DNA of 46,197 bases from Bacillus sp. 522_BSPC (GTDB taxonomy: Bacteria > Bacillota > Bacilli > Bacillales > Cytobacillaceae): positions 1 through 46,197 of the forward strand of contig NZ_JVDT01000011.1 of the NCBI RefSeq assembly GCF_001076885.1, written 5' to 3'. The translations under genes and the position numbers were made by a program. Below are positions 1-7,844 of this stretch, one piece after another (within the stretch, counting starts at the first letter, position 1; every line of letters begins with the position of its first letter). The notes under the pieces are model-generated. The model had not been told where the DNA came from. It saw only the letters and a list, made by a program, of their open reading frames with translations, and did no database searches.

Positions 1-40
1 GTCCTCCGCTCCATTTCACTTCGTTTTTAAACCTTTTTCT

Positions 41-131
41 AAAATAATAAACACGATCATTTATACAATAAATTACGTAAGTGTTCGTTTTTATTGTTAG
101 TAGAAATACTTATATCCCAGCCTCTTCCGAC
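41..131 (-). repeat. Dispersed ~90-bp repeat, copy A (pxpA 3' end and terminator)
   Basis: This stretch aligns almost without gaps to 21473-21561 (copy B). Both contain the block AATACTTATATCCCAGC followed by (C/T)TCTTCC, and a half-degraded hairpin of AACACG/TGTTCG type. In copy A the repeat supplies the last codons (EEAGI-stop) of pxpA and a U-rich hairpin, so it probably acts as the gene's terminator. The GGCTGGGATATAA core recalls intergenic repeats known from other Bacillales (from memory, unverified). Confidence 0.6.
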
Positions 132-889
132 TGTTTGAAATTTTGAATGCTTATATTAGACTGAAGGAGCGTTTTTCTGATTGTTTTTACGATAGATAAG
201 CCCTCATTTGAATCTCCGTGAATACAAATTGTATCTGCTTGAATCGGTATCTCTTCTTCTTGAACTGAAACAACCTTTTTCTCCTTGACCATATGAAGTA
301 TTTGCTTTGCTGCATAATTTGGATCATGGATAAGCGCTTGTTCCTGTGTACGTGGAGTTAAGCTACCATCTGACTGATAGGTGCGGTCTGCAAATACCTC
401 ATTAGCAACATTTAAGCCATATCGCTTACCTGCCCTGATTATTTCACTATTCGCTAATCCAAAAAGGATATATTCAGGATTCACCTTATAAACCGCTTTA
501 GCAATAGCCTCTGCTAAGTGGATATCCTTTGCTGCCATATTGTATAATGCACCATGGGGTTTTACGTGCTGCATGGCTCCCCCTTCTGATTTCACAATTG
601 CCTCTAATGCCCCTATTTGATAAACAACAAGATCATAAATTTCATTAGGTGATATATTTATTTCTCTTCTTCCAAAGCCTAGTACATCATTAAAGCCTGG
701 ATGTGCTCCAATCGCAACTTTATTCTCAAGCGCAAGCTTTACCGTTTTTCTCATGGTCGTTGGATCTCCAGCATGAAAGCCACAGGCAATATTAACACTT
801 GTCACAAATGGTATAATCCCTTCATCATTCCCAATACGATAAGCACCATAGCTTTCTCCTAAATCACAATTAATATCAATAGACGACAT
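110..889 (-). CDS. pxpA: 5-oxoprolinase subunit A (LamB/YcsF family)
   Basis: This 259-residue protein belongs to the LamB/YcsF family, now known as PxpA. With PxpB and PxpC it forms the ATP-dependent prokaryotic 5-oxoprolinase that opens 5-oxoproline to glutamate in the cytosol. Family hallmarks visible are the N-terminal [12 protein letters not shown], the [11 protein letters not shown] block (about residues 33-43), GAHPGFND (61-68) and VKPHGALYN (about 109-117). Length is normal. The start is fixed by GGAAGGAG nine bases before the ATG. pxpB and pxpC are not in the window, so the gene is an orphan here or its partners lie to the left. It is separated from the upstream nag operon by a terminator. 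Its last five codons lie inside a dispersed repeat, so the native C-terminus may have been replaced. Confidence 0.93.
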   Translation of the reverse strand: MSSIDINCDLGESYGAYRIGNDEGIIPFVTSVNIACGFHAGDPTTMRKTVKLALENKVAIGAHPGFNDVLGFGRREINISPNEIYDLVVYQIGALEAIVKSEGGAMQHVKPHGALYNMAAKDIHLAEAIAKAVYKVNPEYILFGLANSEIIRAGKRYGLNVANEVFADRTYQSDGSLTPRTQEQALIHDPNYAAKQILHMVKEKKVVSVQEEEIPIQADTICIHGDSNEGLSIVKTIRKTLLQSNISIQNFKQSEEAGI

Positions 890-1005
890 AATGGCTCGCT
901 CCTTCCACTTTTATATTCAACATTTAATGTATTTTCCTATCTATGGTGATTCTAGATAACCGACAGTTAAACCTGCTAATTTCTCAGTTTTCTTAAGTCT
1001 ACAAA

Positions 1006-1043
1006 AAATGCGGTAGTCCTAAAAAAGAGGGACCACCGCATTT
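1006..1043 (-). terminator. Rho-independent terminator of the nag operon
   Basis: A 14-bp stem (AAATGCGGTAGTCC against GGACCACCGCATTT, one A-C mismatch) encloses an A/G-rich loop. On the minus strand it is followed by a run of T after CCGCA. It lies between nagP and pxpA. Confidence 0.85.
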
Positions 1044-1113
1044 GAATTTCCATTAGAAGATTCTTCTTTAGACTATTATTTTCAACTAGGGCTGTTTCAC
1101 CTTCTAATGTTTA

Positions 1114-2562
1114 TTACTCTCTAATCTTTTCAATCTCATCTGCAACAAATTGAACTTGTGTTCCTACAATTACTTGAATGCTTGTTTTTCCCACTATATT
1201 GATCCCTGGTACACCGGTTGCTTTAATTTTCTGTTGATCAACAGCATCCATGTCCTTCACTTCAACCCGTAAACGTGTTACACAATTATCAACAGAAGTG
1301 ACATTATTGTCGCCACCAAGACCTTTATAAATTTCAGAAGCCATCACAGCAAATTTATTATCTGTAGTCACTGCAACCTGATCTAATGATTCATTCACTA
1401 ACTCATCATCTTCTCTACCAGGTGTTTTAAAATTAAATTTAGTAATAAGAAAACGGAATAATGTATAGTAGATAACGGCAAATACTAGTCCTTGAACCAT
1501 TAGCATATATGGATTATTTGCTAGCGGCAAACGTGAACTTAAGAAGAAATCAATAAATCCACCACTAAATCCGAAGCCTGCTGTCCAATGAAAACTTGCG
1601 GCAATAAAAAGAGAGAGACCTGTTAATGCTGCATGAACTACATAAAGGGCAGGTGCTGCAAACATAAATGCAAATTCAATTGGTTCTGTAACTCCTGTTA
1701 TAAACGCTGCTACCCCTGCTGCAAGCATCAAGGAAGCCACTTGTTTTTTTCTTTTTGTTTTTGCAGTATGATACATAGCAAGCGCTGCTGCTGGAAGTCC
1801 AAACATCATCACTGGGAAGAAGCCAGCTTGATACATACCAGTTACACCTTTTACCCCATTATTAGACCAGAAATTATTAATATCGTTAATTCCTGCAATA
1901 TCAAACCAGAATACAGCATTTAAGGCATGATGCAACCCTGTTGGAATAAGTAGACGGTTAAAGAAACCATATATACCAGCACCTACTGCTCCAAGCTTAC
2001 TAATTGCTTCACCAAAAGAAACAAGCCCTGAAAAAATTGCTGGCCAAACAAATAATAAAATGACGGAAATGATTAGCATCGAAACAGCACTAAGTATAGG
2101 AACAAGCCTTTTTCCGCTAAAGAAGGCAAATGCTGTCGGGAGCTGTGTCTTACTAAAACGATTATATAAAGCTGCAGCAACAGCACCTGCTAATATACCG
2201 ATAAATGCATTTTCAATTTTAGAGAAAGCCAAGTTCACCTCTTCTACAGGAATCCCTTGTAACATTGCTACAGAGGCAGGAGATAGCAAAGTTTTCACAA
2301 CCAAATAGGAAACTAAACCACTCATAGCAGATGCGCCATCTTTATCTTTTGATAACCCTAGTGCAACACCTATTGCAAATAAGATTGCTATATTATCTAA
2401 TATGGACGAACCAGCTTTAATAAAAAAGGAAGCAATTGGGCTTTCGGCTCCCCATCCACTTGGATCAATTGCATAACCAATACCCATTAATAACGCTGCT
2501 GCTGGTAAAACAGCCACTGGCAGCATTAATGCACGCCCGAGCTTTTGTAAGTATGATTTCAT
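1114..2562 (-). CDS. nagP: PTS transporter EIICB, N-acetylglucosamine type
   Basis: This is a 482-residue PTS permease of the glucose/N-acetylglucosamine family with domain order IIC then IIB. The IIC part (about 1-375) is strongly hydrophobic and contains the GLHHALNAVFWF and TGVTEPIEFAFMF signatures. The C-terminal IIB domain (about 400-482) carries the phosphorylated cysteine in DNCVTRLRVEV (Cys427). No IIA domain is fused, so phosphate must come from a separate IIA such as that of the glucose PTS (inference). It is the last gene of the nagA-nagB-nagR-murQ cluster, 124 bp after murQ. The IIC-IIB order argues for GlcNAc rather than MurP, which is IIB-IIC. The expected product is GlcNAc-6-phosphate, the NagA substrate. 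Substrate assignment rests on context; glucosamine or glucose cannot be excluded. Confidence 0.85.
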   Translation of the reverse strand: MKSYLQKLGRALMLPVAVLPAAALLMGIGYAIDPSGWGAESPIASFFIKAGSSILDNIAILFAIGVALGLSKDKDGASAMSGLVSYLVVKTLLSPASVAMLQGIPVEEVNLAFSKIENAFIGILAGAVAAALYNRFSKTQLPTAFAFFSGKRLVPILSAVSMLIISVILLFVWPAIFSGLVSFGEAISKLGAVGAGIYGFFNRLLIPTGLHHALNAVFWFDIAGINDINNFWSNNGVKGVTGMYQAGFFPVMMFGLPAAALAMYHTAKTKRKKQVASLMLAAGVAAFITGVTEPIEFAFMFAAPALYVVHAALTGLSLFIAASFHWTAGFGFSGGFIDFFLSSRLPLANNPYMLMVQGLVFAVIYYTLFRFLITKFNFKTPGREDDELVNESLDQVAVTTDNKFAVMASEIYKGLGGDNNVTSVDNCVTRLRVEVKDMDAVDQQKIKATGVPGINIVGKTSIQVIVGTQVQFVADEIEKIRE

Positions 2563-2686
2563 TTAACTTCCCCCTAAAAAATAATTAAATAAGTTAAAAT
2601 AATGCCACCAACTACTGCAGTTTTATAAGATTAAATCTCTCGATTACTTTCTCTTTTTAGGCATCCCTCCTTTAAATAGTCATTCT

Positions 2687-3592
2687 CTAATTTTTTTGAT
2701 AATACAATTGAATAGCATGCTTAATATGCCCGTCAGCTTCACCAAGATAATGAAGCGAATCCTCCTTTGTTCCACCTGTTAAAACACGAAAAATAGATAC
2801 TTTCAAATTGTGATCATTCTCTTTTAGTATTCTTGCAGCATCTGCCTCACTAAGATCTGTCGCATTCATCAATGTTTGTACAGCCCGATATACAAGCTTA
2901 TTATTAATGAGCTTCATATCCACCATTTCATTGCGGTATACCTTCCCTACTCTCACCATTGACGCGGTTGATAGCATATTCAACACCATTTTTTGAGCTG
3001 TTCCCGCTTTTAAACGTGTAGATCCTCTAATAACTTCTGGACCTGTTATCGCTTCAATTCCATAATCACAAATAGAGGAGAGCTTTGTATTTTCATTATT
3101 GCTTATCCCGATTGTCAATCCATTTCTTTCTTTTCCATAATGAATGGCTGCAAGGACAAACGGTGTGGACCCACTAGCGGTCACACCAATTAATACATCT
3201 CTCTCTGAAAAATCATGATTTTCCAAGGTTGATTGTATAAGCTGTTCGTCATCTTCTGTCTCTTCTAAAGAGGTCCACATTGCCTCATAACCACCTGCTA
3301 AGATTCCTATCCATCGATCCTCTTCAATCGAAAAAGTAGGAACAAGCTCAACAGCGTCTACTACTCCTAACCTTCCACTAGTACCTGCACCAATCACAAA
3401 AATTCTCCCGCCAAGCTTCCATCGATCTACCATTCCATCAACAGCTAAGGCAATCATTGGCAATGCTTCTTTTACCGCATTTGTAATTCCGTCATCTTCT
3501 TGGTTCATAAACTGAACAATTTCAAAAGAACTCCATTCATCTAATAACAGGCTTTTTTCATTACTGGTTTCTGTCGTTCTATGCTTCTTCAT
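2687..3592 (-). CDS. murQ: N-acetylmuramic acid 6-phosphate etherase
   Basis: MurQ cleaves the D-lactyl ether of MurNAc-6-phosphate to give GlcNAc-6-phosphate and lactate, feeding recycled peptidoglycan into NagA. The 301-residue sequence has the SIS fold with the phosphate-binding block FVIGAGTSGRLGVVDAVE (about 65-82, including the catalytic Glu) and the second motif GVTASGSTPFV. The C-terminal NHDLKV-like helix motif is present as ENDHNLKVS. Length is typical. The ATG start overlaps the nagR stop as ATGA, indicating translational coupling. No MurNAc PTS (murP) is in the window, so MurNAc-6-P must come from elsewhere, or the linked permease also carries MurNAc (inference). Confidence 0.93.
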   Translation of the reverse strand: MKKHRTTETSNEKSLLLDEWSSFEIVQFMNQEDDGITNAVKEALPMIALAVDGMVDRWKLGGRIFVIGAGTSGRLGVVDAVELVPTFSIEEDRWIGILAGGYEAMWTSLEETEDDEQLIQSTLENHDFSERDVLIGVTASGSTPFVLAAIHYGKERNGLTIGISNNENTKLSSICDYGIEAITGPEVIRGSTRLKAGTAQKMVLNMLSTASMVRVGKVYRNEMVDMKLINNKLVYRAVQTLMNATDLSEADAARILKENDHNLKVSIFRVLTGGTKEDSLHYLGEADGHIKHAIQLYYQKN

Positions 3593-4314
3593 GATTGGGA
3601 CCTCTTCATATCAATCACAAATTTATAACGATCGCCACGATAAATAGATTTAACATATTCAAAAGGCGTACCATTTTCCAAATAACTATATCGTTCCATC
3701 AATAATGCAGGTGCTCCTTCTTTAATCCCAAGAGGTATACTTTCATTTTTTTGAGACAAGGTTGACTCTATTGTCTGGGTGGCATGACTAATCTTTAATT
3801 GTAAAGTCTTTTCCACATACTCATAAATAGAACCATGCAAAGTTTCTTCCTGAAGCTCTTTAATCAAAGCTGTCGGAATATACGAGGTTTCAAGTGCCAT
3901 AGGAATTTCATCTGCTATTCGCAAGCGACTAAACTCATAGACCATCTCTTCCTCTTCTATCCTTAATTTAGAAGCAACCCTTCTTGGACAAGGTATCGTC
4001 TTAAAATCTAAAATTTTTGTTTTCGGAGTTAATCCTCTTGAACGCATATCTTCTGAAAAACTTGTCAGCCCAGAAAGCTCCTGTTCTACTTTAGGAGTAG
4101 CAACAAAAGTTCCTTTTCCTCTTTGACGAACAAGAACACCTTCTGCTACTAAATTATTTATTGCTTGACGTACCGTCATCCTGCTAATCCCGTATTTTTC
4201 CGAAAATTCCCGTTCTGAACTAATCGGATCCCCTGGTGTTAATTCTTTAATGATTTCTTTTATTTCCATCTCTAATTGATAATAAATGGGGATATGCGAA
4301 TCTTTTATGATCAA
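3589..4314 (-). CDS. nagR: GntR/HutC-family repressor, NagR (YvoA) type
   Basis: This 241-residue regulator has an N-terminal winged helix (IPIYYQLEMEIKEII, then SEREFSEKYGISRMTVRQAI, about residues 8-58) and a UTRA effector domain (about 90-235). In B. subtilis the homologue NagR/YvoA binds glucosamine-6-P or GlcNAc-6-P and releases dre operators. Position inside nagA-nagB-nagR-murQ-nagP and the dre-like palindrome before nagA (6316-6329) fit that role. The start is TTG, overlapping the nagB stop as TTGA, and it ends in an ATGA overlap with murQ, so expression should be coupled to both neighbours. Confidence 0.9.
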   Translation of the reverse strand: MIIKDSHIPIYYQLEMEIKEIIKELTPGDPISSEREFSEKYGISRMTVRQAINNLVAEGVLVRQRGKGTFVATPKVEQELSGLTSFSEDMRSRGLTPKTKILDFKTIPCPRRVASKLRIEEEEMVYEFSRLRIADEIPMALETSYIPTALIKELQEETLHGSIYEYVEKTLQLKISHATQTIESTLSQKNESIPLGIKEGAPALLMERYSYLENGTPFEYVKSIYRGDRYKFVIDMKRSQS

Positions 4315-5063
4315 CTAAACACACTCCCTTTTTTTTCTTTTAAAATCGAAAGTGCTTCCTGATCAGCAATTACCGTAACATCCGGATGTTTTTTCAAAAT
4401 AGATGCAGGTAGATTCTCGTTCACATCTGTTTGGAATAACTGATTTAAAATTGGAGCTTTTTTCACTCCGGAAACAAGTAACACGATTTGTCGACTTTTC
4501 ATGATGGTGGATATCCCCATAGAGATGGCATGTGTTGGCACGTCTTCCATTTTAGTAAAATAGCGTGCATTTGCTTCTCTTGTAGAGTCAGCTAGTTTTA
4601 CAATACCTGTAGTAGAAGAAAAAGAAGTCCCCGGCTCATTAAAACCGATATGCCCATTCTCCCCAATTCCTAAAATTTGCATATCTATTCCACCTACTGA
4701 TTCAATAAGCTTTTCATAATTTCTACCTGCCTCTTCATCGTGAACACTTTTAGCAGATGGCAAGTATGTTTGATTTTCTGGAATATTAATATGGTTAAAT
4801 AAGTGCTCTTTCATAAAATAGCTATAGCTTTGTGGATTGTCCTTGTCCAACCCAATATATTCATCTAAATTGAGCGTAATAACTTGCTCATAAGAAGTTT
4901 TATTTTGGGTGAAATCCTTCATTAAATATTGATACATACCTACCGGAGTACCACCAGTTGCAAGTCCTAAAACACTATTTGTCTTCGTTTGGACTTGCTC
5001 AATAATTATTTCCGCAGCTAATTTGCTCATTTCATCATAATTTTGTACTTCAATTAGTTTCAT
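4311..5063 (-). CDS. nagB: Glucosamine-6-phosphate deaminase
   Basis: NagB converts glucosamine-6-phosphate to fructose-6-phosphate and ammonia. The true start is ATG at 5063 (MKLIEVQNYDEM), with GGAGGAG about seven bases upstream, giving 250 residues. A longer in-frame reading to 5105 runs into the end of nagA and is not supported. Signatures visible are LGLATGGTPVGMY (about 32-44), LNLDEYIGL (catalytic Asp region), and GIGENGHIGFNEPG. The start overlaps the nagA stop as ATGA. The short C-terminus is typical of Bacillus enzymes without the allosteric tail. Confidence 0.95.
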   Translation of the reverse strand: MKLIEVQNYDEMSKLAAEIIIEQVQTKTNSVLGLATGGTPVGMYQYLMKDFTQNKTSYEQVITLNLDEYIGLDKDNPQSYSYFMKEHLFNHINIPENQTYLPSAKSVHDEEAGRNYEKLIESVGGIDMQILGIGENGHIGFNEPGTSFSSTTGIVKLADSTREANARYFTKMEDVPTHAISMGISTIMKSRQIVLLVSGVKKAPILNQLFQTDVNENLPASILKKHPDVTVIADQEALSILKEKKGSVFS

Positions 5064-6268
5064 GCTGTTACTCCTCCATTTGAATAAACGATTTGTCCAT
5101 TGCAAATTGTTAATGCAACTTGATTATTTTCATCTAATACGACTAAATCTGCATCCTTGCCTTTTGCAATACTTCCTTTTCTATCTAAAATTCCTATTTG
5201 CTTAGCTGGATTATAAGAAGCCATCTTTACTACATCCTGTAATGTACATCCTGTAAAATTCATCATATTATTGATAGCATCATTCATTTTTAGAGTACTT
5301 CCAGCAAGGGCACCATTTTCCAATAAAGCCTTCCCATCCTTCACAATTACCTTTTGTCCGCCTAATGAGGAAATACCATCGTCAAGCCATTTTGCACGCA
5401 TACTATCTGTAATTAGAATGATATGATTAACACCCTTTTGGAAAAAAGCAAGCTTAACGATTTCTGGATGAATATGTACACCATCAACAATCATTTCTGC
5501 CACTAACTCTGAATGAAGCAAAGCTGCACCTGCAACTCCAGGATCACGATGATGGAGGCCTCTCATGCCATTAAAAAGATGTGTAACATGATTAACTCCC
5601 GCTTGAATGCTTGATAGTACTTGATCGTAAACAGCATCTGAATGCCCCATTGATGGGACAATATTTTCACCCTTTAAATAGCGAACAAGTTCGAAGTTTT
5701 CATCTTCCTCAGGTGCCATTGTAACAAGCTTGATGTGATTTTGGGCTAGTCTTTGCCATTTTTTAAAGAGGGCTACATCAGGCTTTTTAACAGACTGGAT
5801 TGGCTGCGCTCCTACTCTTTTTTCTGAGATAAACGGACCTTCCAAATGAATTCCGATTATTTCTGCTTTTCCAGTTTGATTAGCAGATCCGAGATACTGA
5901 GCAATAGTAGACAGCGCCTTTTCGATACTTTCTGCATCTTGCGTCATCGTCGTTGCTAAAAAGCTTGTTGTCCCTTCCTTTGGTAAAGTATCGGCCATTC
6001 TTTCTAAGGCATTACATGAACCATCCATCGCATCCGCATCATTTGCTCCATGGATATGGATATCAATGAATCCTGGAATTAAATTCATCCCCATAGGGAA
6101 ATCTATTATTCGCATATTACTCCAGTCTTCTTCATGAAAGGATTCCATTAAGCCTATCGTATCGATTTTTCCCCCCTTTATTACCATATACCCTTTTGGA
6201 AAAATTTCTGATTCTGTGTAAATGCATAAGTTTTTTAAAACTAGTTCCTGTTGTTCATCTGTTTTCAT
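5060..6268 (-). CDS. nagA: N-acetylglucosamine-6-phosphate deacetylase
   Basis: NagA removes the acetyl group from GlcNAc-6-phosphate and is the first gene of the nag operon. The 402-residue amidohydrolase shows the metal-site motif PGFIDIHIHGANDADAMD (about 56-73), EGPFISEKRVGA with a conserved metal-binding Glu, GHSDA and THLFNGMRGLHHRDPG (His ligands), and ITDSM with the catalytic Asp. A modest RBS (AGAAGGG) precedes the ATG. The 336-bp leader holds a NagR-type operator and a cre-like site, so both inducer and carbon catabolite control are expected. Confidence 0.93.
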   Translation of the reverse strand: MKTDEQQELVLKNLCIYTESEIFPKGYMVIKGGKIDTIGLMESFHEEDWSNMRIIDFPMGMNLIPGFIDIHIHGANDADAMDGSCNALERMADTLPKEGTTSFLATTMTQDAESIEKALSTIAQYLGSANQTGKAEIIGIHLEGPFISEKRVGAQPIQSVKKPDVALFKKWQRLAQNHIKLVTMAPEEDENFELVRYLKGENIVPSMGHSDAVYDQVLSSIQAGVNHVTHLFNGMRGLHHRDPGVAGAALLHSELVAEMIVDGVHIHPEIVKLAFFQKGVNHIILITDSMRAKWLDDGISSLGGQKVIVKDGKALLENGALAGSTLKMNDAINNMMNFTGCTLQDVVKMASYNPAKQIGILDRKGSIAKGKDADLVVLDENNQVALTICNGQIVYSNGGVTA

Positions 6269-6315
6269 GATTTCATTAATCCCTTCTAAAATTGATTTAT
6301 CAACTATATATCTAG

Positions 6316-6329
6316 ATGTCTAGACCAGT
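6316..6329 (-). promoter_or_regulatory. NagR (dre-type) operator upstream of nagA
   Basis: On the minus strand this reads ACTGGTCTAGACAT, with the perfect palindrome GTCTAGAC at 6318-6325. It matches the TGGTCTAGACCA type of NagR/YvoA operator in all but the outer bases. It lies about 50 bp before the nagA start, consistent with autoregulation by the NagR encoded in this operon. Confidence 0.65.
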
Positions 6330-6440
6330 TATTCCGTTCCTTTATCATTATCACATATACTACTAAAAGTATGCCTAGAAATCTCTAAACTTGTCAGGAA
6401 ATTTAACAAACTTTTTTTATTTTTAATAAACACACTGATT

Positions 6441-6454
6441 AGTAATCGCTTTCA
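6441..6454 (-). promoter_or_regulatory. cre-like site (CcpA) upstream of nagA
   Basis: The minus strand reads TGAAAGCGATTACT, one mismatch (last base) from the cre consensus TGWAANCGNTNWCA. It lies about 170 bp upstream of nagA in the otherwise gene-free stretch 6269-6604, suggesting CcpA control of the nag operon. Confidence 0.6.
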
Positions 6455-6510
6455 TAACGAATTATAATTTATTTCTTTTTCCCGAGTCAACCTTCATTTG
6501 TTCTTAAAAG

Positions 6511-6552
6511 GATAACCGCCGAAGCATAATGTTGCAAACTTCAGCTGTTATC
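6511..6552 (-). terminator. Terminator of the LacI-family gene
   Basis: A 14-bp stem (GATAACAGCTGAAG against CTTCGGCGGTTATC on the minus strand; one mismatch, one G-U) is followed by CTTTTAAG. It sits about 50 bp after the regulator stop and separates it from the nag promoter. Confidence 0.7.
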
Positions 6553-6604
6553 ACCTATTTTATCCTTATTATATTCATACAGCTTACCTGAACGATAGGC
6601 ATTC

Positions 6605-7585
6605 CTAAACCTGCCTTACACTTTCCCTATAAATGATTTCAAAACCAGATACTGTTTTCAATGGGGTATCCTCTCCTCTTATTAGACTAAGCATCTTCCT
6701 AGCGGCAAGGTTTCCAGCATCTTCATAAAAAAACTTAGCAGTGGTTAAGCCAGGATGAATCATTTCTGTCATTTCGTATCCTCCAAAACCAGTAATGGAT
6801 AGATCATTCGGAATAGAAATCCCCATCGAATAAACCGCTTTCATTGCACCGATTGCAAAATTATCTGTAGCACAAACAATGATACTAGGACAGAATGTAT
6901 TCATTATGTCATAAACAACGGAAGACGCTTCTACATTATTTCTATTTATTTCAAAAAATCTTACATCTATATCTGCTATATCCTCCAAACTTTTTTTAAA
7001 ACCTTCTTTTCGATCAATTCCTACCGCAACATTTTTTTCATTGACTCCAAGAAATGCAATTCTTTTATGTCCCTGAGATAGAATATATTTCCCTACTTCA
7101 TAGGCTGCTTCATAATCATTATGAATTAAACTATGAATCTCCTTATGCTGTTGACCGACAATTAGCACAGGAATATCTCCTTCCTTTATTTTCGATAAGT
7201 GACGGTCCGTTATTTCCGTCGCTAATAAAATAATCCCTGCAACCTTTTGCCTTACTAATGAGTGAATATTTTCAATTTCTCGTTCTAAATCTAGATTGGA
7301 ATGAGAAATAAGCATTTGATAATTCATGGTCTTTAATTCTTCATCTATTCCAATTAAGGTGCGCGAAGAAGCATATGAATCTAATCTAGGAACAATAGTC
7401 CCAATAATATTTGGTTTCTTTGCCTTTAAGCTTTGAGCAAATGCATTAGGCGAATAGCCCGTTTCTTTAATAATATGCTGTATTTTCCGTTTTGTTGCTT
7501 CACTTACAGAACCATCATTTAAATAACGAGATACCGTACTTTTCGCTACACCTGCAAGTCTTGCAATATCCCCAATTGTTGTCAC
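6605..7585 (-). CDS. LacI-family transcriptional regulator
   Basis: This DNA-binding repressor of about 326 residues has the LacI helix-turn-helix at the very N-terminus (TIGDIARLAGVAKSTVSRYL), the hinge helix region NAFAQSLKAKK (about 49-60), and a periplasmic-binding-protein-like effector domain. The motif IGAMKAVYSMGISIPNDLSITGFGG near the C-terminus is typical of the family. The start is probably GTG at 7585, seven bases after AAGGAGG; an overlapping TTG at 7588 is the alternative. No sugar-metabolism genes are cotranscribed, so its target is unknown. It resembles sucrose/beta-fructoside repressors, but this is only an impression. Confidence 0.85.
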   Translation of the reverse strand: MTTIGDIARLAGVAKSTVSRYLNDGSVSEATKRKIQHIIKETGYSPNAFAQSLKAKKPNIIGTIVPRLDSYASSRTLIGIDEELKTMNYQMLISHSNLDLEREIENIHSLVRQKVAGIILLATEITDRHLSKIKEGDIPVLIVGQQHKEIHSLIHNDYEAAYEVGKYILSQGHKRIAFLGVNEKNVAVGIDRKEGFKKSLEDIADIDVRFFEINRNNVEASSVVYDIMNTFCPSIIVCATDNFAIGAMKAVYSMGISIPNDLSITGFGGYEMTEMIHPGLTTAKFFYEDAGNLAARKMLSLIRGEDTPLKTVSGFEIIYRESVRQV

Positions 7586-7761
7586 CAATAAACCTCCTTA
7601 TCTCTTACAAACCTTATTAATTAATCCCCTTACTTTTCCAATTAATACTATAGAAAGCTCTTTCATTTTATTACACTTATGTACTTGATTACATCTAGCT
7701 AGTTTCACTTTGGTCCCTTTTCTTTTCTACCTTTATTATACAGGATAATAATACAAACGTA

Positions 7762-7791
7762 TTAACTATTTTTTCTATTTAGACGTATACT
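7762..7791 (+). promoter_or_regulatory. Possible sigma-A promoter for the GT2 gene
   Basis: TTAACT and TATACT are separated by 18 bp, about 55 bp before the GT2 start. This is the best -35/-10 pair seen in the 7589-7844 intergenic region, which otherwise holds only AT-rich sequence. Confidence 0.35.
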
Positions 7792-7844
7792 CTCCTGCTT
7801 GTTGATTCATAATGATTGCTAGTAGGAGTTTCTTTTAGGTTAAT

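Noticed and set aside
1633-1923. Plus-strand open frames opposite nagP, gntK, spoVAD and other genes
   Set aside because: They lie antisense to well-supported genes, have shuffled codon bias and no RBS.
5064-5105. 14-residue N-terminal extension of NagB
   Set aside because: It runs into the end of nagA, and GGAGGAG is correctly placed for the ATG at 5063.
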